In this document: piece by piece, positions 47,521 through 60,600 of the stretch
Layout: the number at the start of each line of letters is the position of its first letter
How positions within the stretch are numbered: position 1 is the stretch's first letter
Assembly (NCBI RefSeq): GCF_021134715.1
Contig: NC_060019.1
Span: 11,732,001-11,796,000, forward strand
Direction: 5' to 3'
From: Daphnia pulex
Lineage: Eukaryota > Arthropoda > Branchiopoda > Diplostraca > Daphniidae
DNA: 64,000 nt
Notes under the pieces: generated by a model
Databases searched by the model: none
What the model saw: only the letters and a program-made list of their open reading frames with translations
Told to the model about the DNA's origin: nothing
Translations under genes and position numbers: made by a program

Positions 47521-50500
47521 GTCATTCTTCTGTATACTAATGCCAGTCGGGAAAACTCATTTTTACTTCTTTTTGCCTTTCAGAATATCTTGTTTTGATT
47601 TCATTTCTCTTGCACGTCGATGGGAAATTCACGATTCGAGTCGCGTATATTTTAGTTTTTAGTAAACGCTGATTGGCTTTTTCGACTGGGACAACGATGG
47701 ACTATTGCGAGAGATTCAGACCTTGTGGCGCCCGTCACCAATTTGCTACGTCCGATTTTGAAATCACACAGGATCATTTTCCCTTTTGTCGTTATCTAAC
47801 ATTGTAGAATATTAATCAAGAGCGCCGAGAGAACTTTGGCGCGACTCTACGTCACTTTTTTCCTTTCCTGCCCAGCTGCCCGAAATCTAATTTTGAAATA
47901 GTTGTTTCCCGAGAGATGGCGCTCATCTCCATTGATTCAAAGTTCCCCCCATTCAAAAAGGCGCCGCGCAACACATTTGGCGTTGCGAATCCACAAAAAT
48001 TTCAGACGCACAAAATCGCAAATTCATCACTAACCAGTTTGCCCTTGAAGACAATTCCAAAACATGAGATAAAGTATACCAACGCTGACTGCTGCGCAAG
48101 CGTGTTGCGTAACATTCGCTTCTCTTAAGTAATCTATTCTGATTCGGCTGACTTTTTTTTATTATTATTATTATTATTCGTTTTTTTTTTCCATCGTCTT
48201 TTTCATTTCCCAAATGCAAAAGTAAAAGATATCACGATTTGGTATAGAGCACAGATTAGGCTGGCTGCTGCTATCGTGTGTTGCCATGCCAACCGTCCAT
48301 TTCGATAAAAAGGGGAGAGAGAGAGATCACATCTCGATGCCCCAGCCGCCGCCGACGAACGGCGAGACTCTAATCTCTTTATATCAAAAGAAATTTTTCG
48401 AGCATGTACAGCTTGTAGTCAAGCATATTCGTTCAAAGTTTAAATTTTTTTTTCTTTAATTCAAATTTTAAGCGAAAAACAAATTCCACCATTCTTTAAA
48501 TAATTTCCCGCTGCCCAAAAAGTCGATTAAAAAAATGAATTTGATCAAAGAACTAACCGCTAAAAAAGGTGCGTCAATTGATATTTAATGCGATTGCCAA
48601 ATAACAAAAGACAACTCAAAACGTGACGATAGAAAACGTGTGCGATTGTAAGCTGTGTATATAGGATAGGACATACGTCACTGCTGATTAATTGATGTGA
48701 TAAAGAGTGAACAGTTATCTCCCGAACGCGATTAAGAAATATATATATACCCGCCGCGGGTACAATCATCTAGTAGTGCCGAACTCTGCGTGAGCTGATG
48801 CCCCAATGGGAAATGAAGATGTCTTTCGGCCGGCGCAAGCTGCTGCCGCTGCCGAGCTGCGCCATTATACGTCGAGTTTATTGATAGGAGCAAAACTTGG
48901 CGATAAAAGAGAGAGAGAGAGGGTGGCCGGTGAAGGGTGCTGGGAGGACTCTCCCGGTCTCGGTCTGGGTCTGGCTAGTGTATAGTAGTCGAGTTTCCGG
49001 GAAAAAAGTTTAGCTAACTTTGGGTTGGCAGATTGATTGCTGTTTACCGAATGCAAACGGCGTTATAGCCCAAGGGCGATGAAATTCGACAGCGCCGGGC
49101 GCCCCCCCCCCCAAAAAAAAACGCGCACATCAGTTTAGCCATTGAACTTTTGCTTCCGGCCAGCGGCATCAGTCGTTCAGAGAGTTTCTCTCTCTCTTTG
49201 AGATGATCGTGCTATACACACACTAGATGTATAATACGTACACGCAGGCGTCTAATCCGTCTGGCATCTGTACCACTGCAAACACACGAGGACAAAGTCT
49301 ATAAGAGCTGTCCCGCAACCTTTTTTCTAATTAAAGGGCCAAAGTTTTCTTCGCGGGACGACGAGCGGCAAGAGAGAGAAAATATGGGAGGGAGCGCCAC
49401 GTTGAACCAACAACTTGATTTTCATTGATCATGAAAAACAGGCGGAGCCAAGCAAAAGTTCGCTATATAGGACTCTACTACTCTAGACGGTGTATAAATA
49501 TAGAGCGGAGAAAATGTCATTAGAAGGCGACAGAGTGTGTGGCAGCAGAGGGGACAATGTCGACAAATGACGCGCTATAAACTCTGCAACACACGCATTC
49601 AATTTGAAATAAGAAAAGGCTGTGCGACTTGTATTCTTTTTTCAAATCGTCTTGTTTTGCTTCCCCTTCTTCGCTCTCTAATAGGTAAGTAGTGTGTGTG
49701 TGCGTGCAACTTTTTGTCAAAAGGCTGCGAATTATATGTATATATTGCGTACACACCCGAAATGCAAATGAACCATAGCCCGTGAAAGCTGTTGATAGTT
49801 CGGCCAGGAGAAACGTAACAGCTGGCAGAGAAATCCCCCCTTCTTTTATAAATTTTCTTGTTGTTATTATTCACGTCCGAACAGAAAATAAGGAAGGAAG
49901 GAAGGGCTACAAAGTGTGTCCTCTCCTAGACGGCCGCCATCGATTGCGTGACATAGTATATTCGCTATTTTATTGATAAGAAGAAGAAGCGCGCGGGAAA
50001 AACGAGACGTAATCACGAGGAGAGCTTTCGGTCGAGAAGGTGTTCAACAACTTGGTAACGAAAGTTCTTCCCTCTCTGCTCTGCTCTCACTCGGTTTGCT
50101 TAGATTCTCGTCTCCCCGGCACAACAGCAGAGCCCATGCAGCCCAGCAGCCTTCGCCCAAACTTATGTTATACGACCACGCGCATCAAACTTATTTCTCC
50201 AATTGCCCAACGTTTTCCCCCACCCACCAACCCTCTCGCCGTGTGTGTGTGTGTGTGTCTCTCGATTCACTTTGTCTGACGCCAACTTTGGCTTCAATCG
50301 AAAATAGGCGTCTCTACCTTGTCTAAATACTATATCATCTCCGTTCGGGTATTATAAGAAGGAGAAAAAGTTTATTTTATTTTCCCCCGTGTGGTATGGC
50401 AGAGTATATCAACAAACCACTTTAGACCGGAAACTACTCTACACTAGCGTTCCCGATCTTTTTATTTCCTCATTCCTTTTATAATGTACACACCCAAAAC

Positions 50501-52077
50501 GGTGGCAAATGGGTGACAATGATGTTGGAGGGGACGAAATGTGTATACACTATCAGTTGTGGTTTTGATGGTTCAAAAATGAATAAACTACGCTCGATTG
50601 ATAAATTGTACTAATTCAATTCTTTCATGCAAAACCTGCTGATTCATTATGCGTTCGTTCTGTTTATTGCAGATGCAATAATGAATAGAACGCCAAATGG
50701 TTGGGGGGTTTCCTCACAATGTGAACCAAGGCGGAGGATGAAATAAATCGTACAAGTCACGATTGTGCTTACGATCGTAATTTGTTTGTTCTAAAAAAAA
50801 TATGTAAAAGTGCTGCAATCAAATAAGCGTGGAATATAAACAGATTCAAATTGCGCGCTGCGCAGTGAATTTCAAATTAGTGTGAATTGATTCCGAGAGA
50901 CAAAATGTTTATCATTACCGGGGAGGGGGAGAGAACCTTCATGTGTTCAATAGGGCGTATAAATCAAACCAGCGGTACAGAGTGCTGGCACACGTCATCA
51001 CACCCCAACCCAGCAAAACTACTACCCACCAGTTGGTTAAATGTGCGATGGATAGCCTCGTCTATAGGCCTTCTTCGTGCAGCAATGACTGATTTGTCAT
51101 GCAGCTCAGGGTTGGTTTAAAGAGACGAAGGTCTAACAAATGATGCGATAAAATTTTGTTGGTTGCATCGCAGCAACGTGCGTTTTATCCCCCCCCCCAT
51201 CTATTCTTACACATTTCCTGATAAAAGGATTAGATCCGAAATGTTTCGCGATAATGCGTGACGTTCGTCTTAACTCTTAAGGCGCAAAGATAAATATATA
51301 AATATAGTAGTAATAAAAAACATGATTATGAGGATTAAAAAGAAATAAAAAAACATGGAATGAAATCAGTTGTAACCGGTTGTAACTTATATAATAAATT
51401 GCAACAGTACCGCGAAAACCAAGGTGAAAACGGTTTTTTAGGCAATGCTCCAAGGAATTATACGCGTCATCTCATGGTTAAAGGTTAACCAACTTAAAAA
51501 AAAAAACAGTTTCGTGGACTTGGGTGTTTATAATCCTTTAGAATATTGCGCGAAGTAATTTCTTCCTAGTAAAGCAAAGCGGAATGTTCAGATGCTTTAT
51601 CGTCGACACATCCTGCCATCCCAGGGGAAATCCCCCTCTCCACAAGGACATTGCAGGACCATGACAAATTGTTGTTTTTCATACGAATTCAATGAAAGTT
51701 GAATTTACTGCGATTATTGCAACTGAAATGTTTCATTTTTAAAAACATCGGGGATATAAATTTTTGACAAATATTTCCGAATATTCAAAAAATTTATAAA
51801 TCCGGTAATACTATAGCAAATTAATGAAAACGAGACCCCAATTTTTCGCCTTGTAGTACCTCACCGAAAAAATGTTGACAACGGCATGTATATGCAATTG
51901 CCTTTAGTTCATTTTTCCTGCGCTAATCGCAAATATGAGTTTAAAGAACATCAAAGAGTAGGGTCTAAAATCATGGAATCGAACAGTCTCCAAAATGAAG
52001 ATGAGAAAATGAGTCGAATATTTCCGTGCGACACATAACACGAGTCTCCAAAAAGGAAAAGTCAAAATGCGGCCGAC

Positions 52078-52109
52078 TAAAAGTAACCAGGAATTCCTGG
52101 TTACTTTTA
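52078..52109. repeat. Perfect 32-bp palindrome
   Basis: Two 16-base arms with no spacer, centred on GAATTC between 52,093 and 52,094; the left arm reads TAAAAGTAACCAGGAA. It could form a cruciform, bind a dimeric factor or be a mobile-element footprint. Confidence 0.9.
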
Positions 52110-52483
52110 CTGAATGATCAACAAACATATCAATCGGTTCGTCGGTGGATTTAAAAGAAATAACGAGGAGGTGCCGGGGTGGCGGCAGTTCCCTCTATAG
52201 ACACACAATTTTATAGACTTTGTACATTGTTTGAAGTGTTTAAAATTAAACAACTTTTTGTAATTTGATTGTTTACCCGCAGACAAAGTTGTGAGGTATA
52301 AAACAAGCCTGATACTGTTCAGTCGCTCTTCAAATGTCGTGATTTAATTAACCCTGATTTAAGAGATAAGGGAAAACAGCTGTCAAAGGCCTAACTCAGG
52401 AATAATCGTACTCCGTAACGTTTTAGAACCATAACGCCACCAAAAAGTCAAAGAAAGAAAGAATAGAGAGACATTTGTCCTAC

Positions 52484-52635
52484 CTTTCTGCCTGGGAAAT
52501 CCACAGCCAGGCATCCACTAAAGTGCTTCATCCATCCGCAGAAAAGTTGAACGATGGAAAAAGGTCGTCCTCGTGAATACACCCACACTCACATGGGCAT
52601 ACACGAGGACAGAGTTTTCCCAATCAAACTGGATA
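52484..52635 (-). ncRNA. Candidate spliced leader exon iii
   Basis: On the minus strand the segment is bounded by an acceptor (TTTAGATAAACAG) and a consensus donor (CAGAAAG/GTAGGA). A short ATG frame (MKHFSGCLAVDFPGRK) runs into the donor. Together with the segments at 52,849-52,932 and 53,116 onward it forms three consecutive well-spliced blocks pointing toward FOXO. Confidence 0.4.
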
Positions 52636-52848
52636 CTGTTTATCTAAACAAAAAATGAAAAATGGGTTTACGAAAAAAACATTGCAGACAACAATTAAGG
52701 AAAAGTTGGAAAGAAGACAGTGGGTAACCCCTTATTTTTAATAAACAGGATTAATTTAGGTTGACATGTACAACCTTATATGGACAAGTTTCAGGCACCA
52801 TTAAAATACGGCAGGTTACAGGTTGATAACAGTAACAAAAATCATTAC

Positions 52849-52932
52849 CCAATCGATGATGCTGACATTGTTGGAGATGACAGGTCAGTATCACAACTTG
52901 CACATCTTGTGGTTACGTTGGCTGGCTCAGGC
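52849..52932 (-). ncRNA. Candidate spliced leader exon ii
   Basis: 84 bp between a strong acceptor (GTGCAAATTTCAG) and a donor (GATTGG/GTAATG). One frame is open through it and continues into the next segment, but it closes before that segment's donor, so the transcript may be untranslated. Confidence 0.4.
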
Positions 52933-53115
52933 CTGAAATTTGCACAAAGGTAAAGTTTACATAGAGCAAACAAACTCTACGGCTACAATGCATTGACAAC
53001 AAGGATACATATGATAAATGCAAGTCACTGTAGTATTTCACAAATTTGGAACAGATTTAACTCATCTGCATAAACTCCCAAAATCATTCCATTCATACTT
53101 TAAGTTTTTTTTTAC

Positions 53116-53178
53116 CTGAGAAACAGCATGGAGTGGAGAGCATGGGGACTTGGGGAGTCACGACACCAAATAAGTTCA
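53116..53178 (-). ncRNA. Candidate first leader exon i (5' end unknown)
   Basis: A consensus donor (TTTCTCAG/GTAAAA) ends the segment. The upstream limit is not defined; the right coordinate marks only the clearly exon-like part. Spacing to the next segment gives a 183-bp intron, typical for this genome. Confidence 0.35.
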
Positions 53179-53734
53179 CACGACGACCCATTTTATTTGT
53201 TCTGCTATTTCTTTTACAACCACGTAGGCTACACGTTTCCAAACCAGTGATTCGTTCTGTTTTCAATTTTTAAAAAATTTATGAAACTTAGTCTCTTTTT
53301 GCTTTTTCGAAACTGTGAAATAAAGTGTGAGTAGACGACACCAATATTCTAATTAACCACGCTTAACTGCTAAGATATCGATACATTAAAAACCCGCCAA
53401 AATCAAAGAAAATCAACCCCTTCCCTAAAACCGAACCACAAAAAAACGATTTTAAAAGCGGTTTGATCGCTAGTGCTCAAGATCCGCTGAACAGATCGGG
53501 ATTATTTCCATGTCAATTTGTGTGTCTCGACAAGTTTCATCAAGATCCAAATAAAAGTTTGCACGAAACCCGCCCTAATAACAACCCCCCTTTTTTAATA
53601 AAAATATCTGAATGAACAAAAGGGAAGGTGTTTGGAGTGGTAACTGACTTGAGGTCACGCTCTTACTTCATTGGCTGCCTACTGGGCCTTAATTCGACCG
53701 TCTAGTGTTACCGAGTGAACGGCAACCGTCGACT

Positions 53735-53832
53735 ATCGTCAGGGGCTAAGCGTAAGACTGACGGACACAACTTCAGATTGTGACCAGCAAGTCGAGAGAC
53801 CGGGGTTTGATGGGGTTACGATCCTTATGATA
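53735..53832 (+). other. tRNA-like sequence, probable tRNA-derived SINE
   Basis: GGCTAAGCGTAAGAC resembles a D-arm/A-box. A perfect 5-bp stem (CACAA/TTGTG, 53,766-53,782) encloses the 7-base loop CTTCAGA, and a degenerate B-box (GGGGTTTGATGG) follows. The T-stem does not pair, so it is not a functional tRNA. A second B-box-like string on the minus strand (GTTCGATTCC, near 54,033-54,042) suggests more of the same debris. Confidence 0.35.
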
Positions 53833-54312
53833 GACGTCCTTTATAGCAACAGGGCGTCTAATAGATCGGGAGGTGAGTTTAGAAGTGAGCTTTATATATT
53901 GAATCATCGTTCACTATTGACCCGTATATTATTATTATTGAAGTCCGTATATTAATGAAGAGCATTCATATCATTCAAGACACACATCATATACACAATT
54001 ACAGTGGGAGCATTACACAATTTGGAGGGACAAGGAATCGAACACGGGTCTTATTGATGCGATGCGAAGGTGATGACCGATGCTCGTTGAGTGCACATCT
54101 CGATGTGAATTTAATCGAGTGAGGATGGACGACCTCTAATCGACGGCAGTGACGCCTATGACCTTCTTCTCATAGCGTCGGCTCCAATTCACAACATTGA
54201 AGAACATGCGAGGGGTTACAACCACTTAAATTTATTTCGCAATGATTTATAAACTTAATTTTGAATAGTTTGTTTACAGGCATAGAAAAATGAAACAGTA
54301 AACCGAATTTAC

Positions 54313-54690
54313 TTAGACCAACTCTAGCAGAGAGTTGGTGAGATCTTCGACATCTTTAGGAGGACGATTAGCATATTGGCAGACGTTTTTCAAAGTCTCC
54401 ACTTCGTACATTGTGGCCAAAGTTAGAAGCTGCTGATGACTGGCGGATGCCACCAACGAACCGGTGTACAAGAATTGCAAAATGTCAAAATGTTGTCAAA
54501 ATGTCAATGTCAGACAAAACGTTCTGCCAATGTCAGACAATTTCATCAAACCTGCCCATTTTGGTTTTCAGTTTTCACTTTCTCAACGCATCGCTAGGCA
54601 TGACCAGCGGCACGGGAAAACCTGTCGTCACCATTGACGAGGAATTGTATTTACCTTTCATCTCGGTATTGACTTGTCGTAATATGTAGA
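54313..54690 (-). pseudogene. BTB/POZ-domain gene fragment
   Basis: On the minus strand the frame ending at 54,313 encodes the second half of a BTB domain: LQFLYTGSLVASASHQQLLT, LATMYEVETLKNVCQYANRP and a tail EDLTNSLLELV. Upstream (54,578-54,690) another open piece contains TEMKGKYNSS and VPLVMPSDALRK, which fits the preceding part of a BTB protein. Between them the frame is lost, and the DNA is filled with repeated TGACATTTTG-like strings and stops, with no plausible intron. The core domain start and any partner domain are missing. It is best explained as a truncated, decayed copy; a functional last exon joined by distant splicing is less likely. Confidence 0.6.
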
Positions 54691-57139
54691 CTACCACGTA
54701 CGCATTACGACGTTGACTACAAGAATTTTACTTGAATTTTTCAATAGACTATAACAAATTCGTTTCATCTTATGTCTTTATGTGTGGTGTGCGTTTTCAT
54801 TATTTTCATTATCGCTCTGAACTTTCTCCGACACGGATTTTTTCATAGGGATCAAATGCATGGCAAGCCATCTAGTGATCAGAGTTTTAATCTGATTTTT
54901 CCTTACATTAGTAGTATATAGATGGTGATACTGCATAGTGAATCCCAAGCCTTAAGGCTACCTGAGTCACGGACTCACGGTAGCTAGTTTATTTACAAAA
55001 GAATATTGAAGCGGTAAGTAAAATTCATAAAACTGCGCTCTATAGAAATGGCAAAAATTACCTTATTACGTTAAGTTTCATGTAACTGAGAAAACTGACG
55101 ACAAATCGCAGCTCCAAAGAAAGAACGAATGAAATTAATGATGACCGTAGTATAACTAAAGAGTTGCTATCAAATCGTGTCTTAAACATAAGGGCGAAAA
55201 ACGACTTATGCCGATAGATGGAGGGGGGGGGGGGAATGGGGTGAAATAAAACACGCAACTGGTGCGATGGCGGCGGTTGCGTTCACCCGTGATGCGTAGA
55301 AAAATTTGGCGTGAATGGCGGTTTTTTTTTTAAACCGAGTGGTATTGCATCTGGACATCGTCCTAGCTATAGCTTAATTTCTAGAAATTACCAACCATTC
55401 GACTTGTGTACGACTTATTGGTTGGATCAGTATATGATCACGGTGAACGTTTGTCATTGCCACATTATTATTATTTTTTAAACGAAAAGAGAAACTTTTT
55501 TAATTGGATCAATCGCCTAGTGACCTAAATACCTCTGGATACGGATACATTTTGTCGATCTCCATTCGATAAACGGGAAAAATGACACCATTTGAGTTCA
55601 GATTAATGTGAACTACGATCGACTACGACGGTTTGGGACAGGTGATCAATTATGTCCACCTTTATTTCACACAAAAACCGCATTTAATCCTATAAAACGT
55701 TATTTAACATCTGTAAATTGTTATTTAAAAATCAGCATTTCTCCTCTTAAATAATTACTAACAATTATTGTCCGGTTTTCCTTGGAACTCAGTCAATCAA
55801 AATTGTTATTCCGTTATCTCTTATTCTGCTTCAAACGGATATATAGTCGTGATACAGTTCATCATCACACATTTGCAGTTCATAATCGGGTTTCTATTTT
55901 GCCAACAGGAGGTCCCAGAAATGTGAGGTACTAAAATAAGCATTTCGAGAAGGCCACTCACGCGATGGCTGGATCATATCCGCCCAGCGGCCCGTTCTTT
56001 TTTTAAAAATCGTATATTCACGCGTATTTGAATTATTTTAAATTTCAAAAATGGACTTGGACTTCTATTCGATGGAATGGAAGCGTGTTGTATACTACTT
56101 TCCCTGTTACTGGGCAGTCATTCCACATTTAGTTCAAGTTGACCCTCTAAATAATATTTGGTTTTTTCTTTTTCTTAGAAGACGTGTGTATTTTTAAGGA
56201 GATTATGTTAAATATTCTTTTGGTGCTGAATAATACAAGAGGCTGCTGCTGACTACATAGTGAAAGAGAGAGAGCCCAAGGCAGCAGCAACCACTGCGTT
56301 AGCGCCAAGCCAAATATGGACAGATTAGTGTTATAAACAGTTTCTGATTTTGCCACAAGGAGTCACTAAGTGGAGGCCCTCCTCCAGAAAAGAAAAAAGA
56401 GCATTCAACAATTTGAAACTGAATATTGTGTAAAACGTTCCGGTTCGCCTTGAGTGAACTGCTTGCCTTAGGAAAGAAAGAAAATTAAAAAGGCAGTTTT
56501 TTTATTTAAATTTCTATTACTGAAAATTCGTTTCATCATATCATATCAGAGAGAGAACAACAAAAATGTCAACTAGCACCGACATAATTTAATGCTAATT
56601 CTGTGTGACAGTGCTCAGCGACTTTTATAATAGTCATGACCACTTTCTCCCTGGCAGTCTCGTATCATCGGAAACTTTTGAAAACTAGACAAAAAAGGAT
56701 ATCTTTGGCTGGGCGACTCTGAAAGATTAGAAAAGAATATTGAGGAGAGAAATAAGAAAAAAAGAAGCGGGTCAGCCCTTTGCTCCGCGGGTTATTCCAG
56801 CCCCCCCGAGCCCAGCAGCGCACGGTCCGAGAGAGCTGGGCAACAAGGGAGACGGACGCGAAGCCTCTTTTTCAATATCATCCCCTTATTTTTCTTCTCT
56901 CTCTCTCTCTTTCGAAAACAAGAATAAGAAAAGAGAGAGAGAGAGAAAAGTGAATAAAAAGAGAAGAATGAGGGAGATAGTGAACAGGAGGGGGGGGGAT
57001 ATCTGGTATAAGGAATGAACCAGACGAACGAACGGACCGAGGGGGAGGCGGTTAAAGAGTGTTGGGAGGGAGAGGGGAGTCAGTACAAATAACACACAAA
57101 CCCCCACGGTTTGGGGATAGAAAACTCAACAGGCTCATA
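54691..57139. other. Intergenic DNA
   Basis: No gene recognised. A G-run lies at about 55,224-55,234, and GA- and CT-rich tracts are dense at 56,890-57,075. Minus-strand frames here are simple-sequence translations. Confidence 0.45.
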
Positions 57140-57180
57140 CCAGAGTCTATACTCTGTGTACAATTTCAGTCCAGCGAGCG
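57140..57180 (+). promoter_or_regulatory. Candidate core promoter of the membrane-protein gene
   Basis: TTTCAGTCC near 57,165-57,173 matches the arthropod initiator (TCAGTY), with a TCTATACTC box about 25 bp before it and an AGAGAG-type downstream stretch. This would give a leader of roughly 440 nt before the ATG at 57,605. Confidence 0.3.
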
Positions 57181-57604
57181 AGCAGAGAGTCTCCGTCTGA
57201 TTCTTATAATGCGCTGCTGGGCCATTGGCAGTTGCCGGTGAGACACAGTCACGAGAACATCAGTTTGTGCTCAACTCCGGCTTATCATTGCTCAATTGTT
57301 TTTCAGGAATAATTACAACAACAAAACAAAAGTGTCAACCAGTGGATTCGTTTGTTTGTTTGTTTGTTTGGGTTGTTTTGTTGTTTGTGTGTGCTGTGTG
57401 TCTCGTTTCGTCATCGAATGACTGGATTTAAGCAACCGAGGCGACCGAGTGTCGCCCCAGCACACGGATACGTATGACCAATTAAGACGACGGCCGCGGT
57501 TTCCTGTTTTTCGCAAGGCCGAATGCAATAAGGACCGCCAACTCTCCTGCGGTTTACACCACCAAATAATAAGAAGAAATATAATAAGGAGCCCCCCTCC
57601 AAAA

Positions 57605-60600
57605 ATGCATCGTGGGCCCGATTGTTTGTTGCTGCTTTGGTGGATCGTAACGACGCTCACTCTTGTACTTGGGTGGCCGATCAATCAACCCAACGCCCAA
57701 CCAACAGAAATAGTTGCGTCTCAGCATAGTTTGCCGGCGTTGTGTAACGATTCGCGTTGTTCCTGCACCAGTCATTCGGCGTCTCAGCATGCCGGCCTCA
57801 CTCATGTCAACTGCCAATGCACGCCTCAGGATCAGGTACAGTATTAGCCTAGACAACAACACGTGATGCTTTCAATAGAGGTCCTTCTTATTATTTTTTT
57901 TTTGAAAAAAAGATTGTGAGTCAATTCCTTTAAATAAATCCCGAGGTGGGGGTTTACTTGTACAGGGAAACCGGAAATTTCCAGGAATAATGTTGAGAAA
58001 TTATGAGTTTTTTAGTCGTCGTTAAGACGCGACACGATGACGGATGAAGATGGAGCTGGAACGGGGCCAGCAAATCTTGAGTAAGAAAATAAGGGCGGAA
58101 GAAAAATCCTGAGCACAGATCAGGAAAGGGGGGTGTGTGTTGGCAATCGATAGCTCGGTAGAGAAAGTGCCGATTAGATGATTGGCACATCTTTTAAAAC
58201 CCAAGATCAAAAGTGTCGGTTAACTTCCTGTCGAATATTTAATTCTCAAGGGGAATTAAAATATATAGTAGTTCCAGTTAAGTAAACCCATCTATATAAA
58301 GGTTGACAATTATAATCCTAGTCAGCTGTGAGAGAAATGTGAAGTTCGTTACGTATGGGGCCCGTTAAGGAAAGACAAATGCCTGGTTTTTCTTTGTTTG
58401 GAATTTTCGAATCATCAAGACCTTGGTAAAGAAAAACGTGAGAGAGTTGAGGATTCTTGCCGTTCGGGTTCAGTGTCATAAAATACACCCAATCCCGTGT
58501 CGCAACCAAAATTTCTTCTCGGATCCTTAAACTTGACAGTTGCATCACAGGATAGGGGTAGGGCTGCTGAGGCACGTGCGCTGCGCGGTCTGTCACGAAA
58601 AATTCCCTGATGGCATTCTCTCAATATTTGGAAATATCTATTTCTATATCTTCTATTTGCTGGATCACTCCATCATGTCGAAATAGCCAACAACGATCGG
58701 ACCGAACTATGTGCAACACATTCGTTGTATAGCCTATACTTTCCGAAAAAGGATCAAAATCGGTGGGTGTCGATCGTGAAGGTCGTGACACTCCCGGCCG
58801 GGAGTGTGAAAGCCTCTGGAATGTCTGGTCTAGCTCAATCCACACGTGAAGCTATATCATGAAACAAAATTGCTTTTATAGATGATGCCCACAGGGATGA
58901 TCTGGCATGATAAAGAAATCTTGTATATGGTTCACCTTGAACGCTATAAGAAATAATTAATTTTGCCTTTTAGAATATAATAGAAGAACCTCGCCCGCGC
59001 GTCACAGCACATTTCAACTAACGAAAAGTGCGCACGGCAAATCTTTTTGTTGGCTACTGTTATCATGTCGAGAAAAAAGGGAGGGATTTTCTTATTTTTT
59101 CCCACGGGTTTCCTATGATGGGGTTCCTCCCCCATCTTTTGGAGCTGTGCTGGATTACACCGTCAGCAGACTCAGACACTGGGAACAACAATATAAGCCA
59201 GCCAGCACTTGACCGAAAATGAACAAAAAGAACACGGGGAATATTCGACATATACATGAAGTGGAAACGCATATGAGTTGAAACTTGTTTGCACCATAAA
59301 AAACGAGACATTTGAATGTTCTTTCTGGAAAGAAAAAAGAAAAAGAAAGACAAAAGGCAAGGCTTTTAGTCGATATCCGGATTGAATAACATCCGGGGGG
59401 AGAGCTAGAGCGGCAGTCAGATGAGTATGTTACGGATTGTTGACGTTCTTAAGCTATTTCTAGGTTCAGAAGCTAAGTCGAGAGTAAAACAAGGGGAGGA
59501 AAGGCATGTAGTAGACTATAAGGGATGTTTAACCACGTTTCCACAGAAACAGCAAATAACGACCATCATTTCATGCCTCGTTTGACTTGAAATTATTCTT
59601 GAAATTTGCTAGAAATCGATGAAAGTTTAGACTGGATTACTGATTAATAATTGTTCCAGAAACAATACCATCTATACGAAATGGGAAACGGGAAATCGAA
59701 TAAAAATTTCAAAGTTTTCCTCGTTTATCCATCAACAGTATAAAGCCGTAGGCGGTACCGATAAGCACGCGAGGCATTTTCTAGGCAACTTATTCAAATT
59801 ACACGGAGGGAGTTGGTATTTTCAATTCTAGCCAACTTTTAAGAAGCATTATTTTCATATCCTGAATGTATTAAGCTACATAGTGGATTTTTAAAATTCA
59901 CTACCCCACACCATAGCACCCTAGTGCTGGGGGGTGTCAGTACGATTTCCCAGCTCTATACCTATAATACGTAAAAAAAAGCCAGTCATGTGAAAAGTGA
60001 AAGTATATTCATTGGATTAAGAAATATACGATCAGGCAGAAAGGTTCCATCATCAATCATAGGAAGATAACAAAACAAAACTCTCTACGCACATATAAGA
60101 AAACGTGCGTGTTTCGAATTCTAGTTAGGACGAAGACACCCGGCCCCCTGCCTCCACGGTCGTGGACCTACTTTGTGATTGAGTAATCACTAATCAGTGT
60201 TGGACGGGCACGCACCGGGTCTCTTCGTATAGGTTATATACTTCCGTTGATTTCCTTTTTCGATGGAGATTGTTGAATTAATTAATATAGATTTTCCATC
60301 TATCCTCAACGGGCTATATTTAATATTTATGCATTTGTTTTGCTTTCCTTTTTCATCGTTTCTTTTTTTCTGTATCACGTTCCTCGTGTTGTTGATTAGA
60401 TTACGGCCAACATAAGGATATCGATATGGTCAAAATTGTTGCAAGAATCGGCTGTGTGTGTATTTTTTAAAAAAAGAGAGAGAAGGGTAAAACGAAAGGC
60501 TTTATGGTATCAAATATCCACTTGGCCGGAAATGCAATAGAAAATTCCAAAGAAGGAAACGGTCGACTGATTGAAACAATCTGTTTTTTCTTTTTGTTTT

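Larger units (their letters stand above)
45285..52483 (-). other. FOXO upstream region, leader, promoter or large leader intron
   Basis: No coding exon was recognised. Low-complexity tracts are dense (GA, CA and CT runs at 46,020-47,150, 48,900-49,400 and 50,220-50,260). If the spliced segments at 52.5-53.2 kb belong to FOXO, this stretch is mainly a leader intron; otherwise it contains the promoter. No definite initiator or TATA element could be fixed upstream of 45,284. Confidence 0.4.

Noticed and set aside
50887..51120. 77-codon plus-strand frame
   Set aside because: No homology recognised, no splice or start context; compatible with chance.
57313..57862. Minus-strand frames opposite the receptor's first exon
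   Set aside because: Antisense shadows of exon 1 and the leader of the plus-strand gene.
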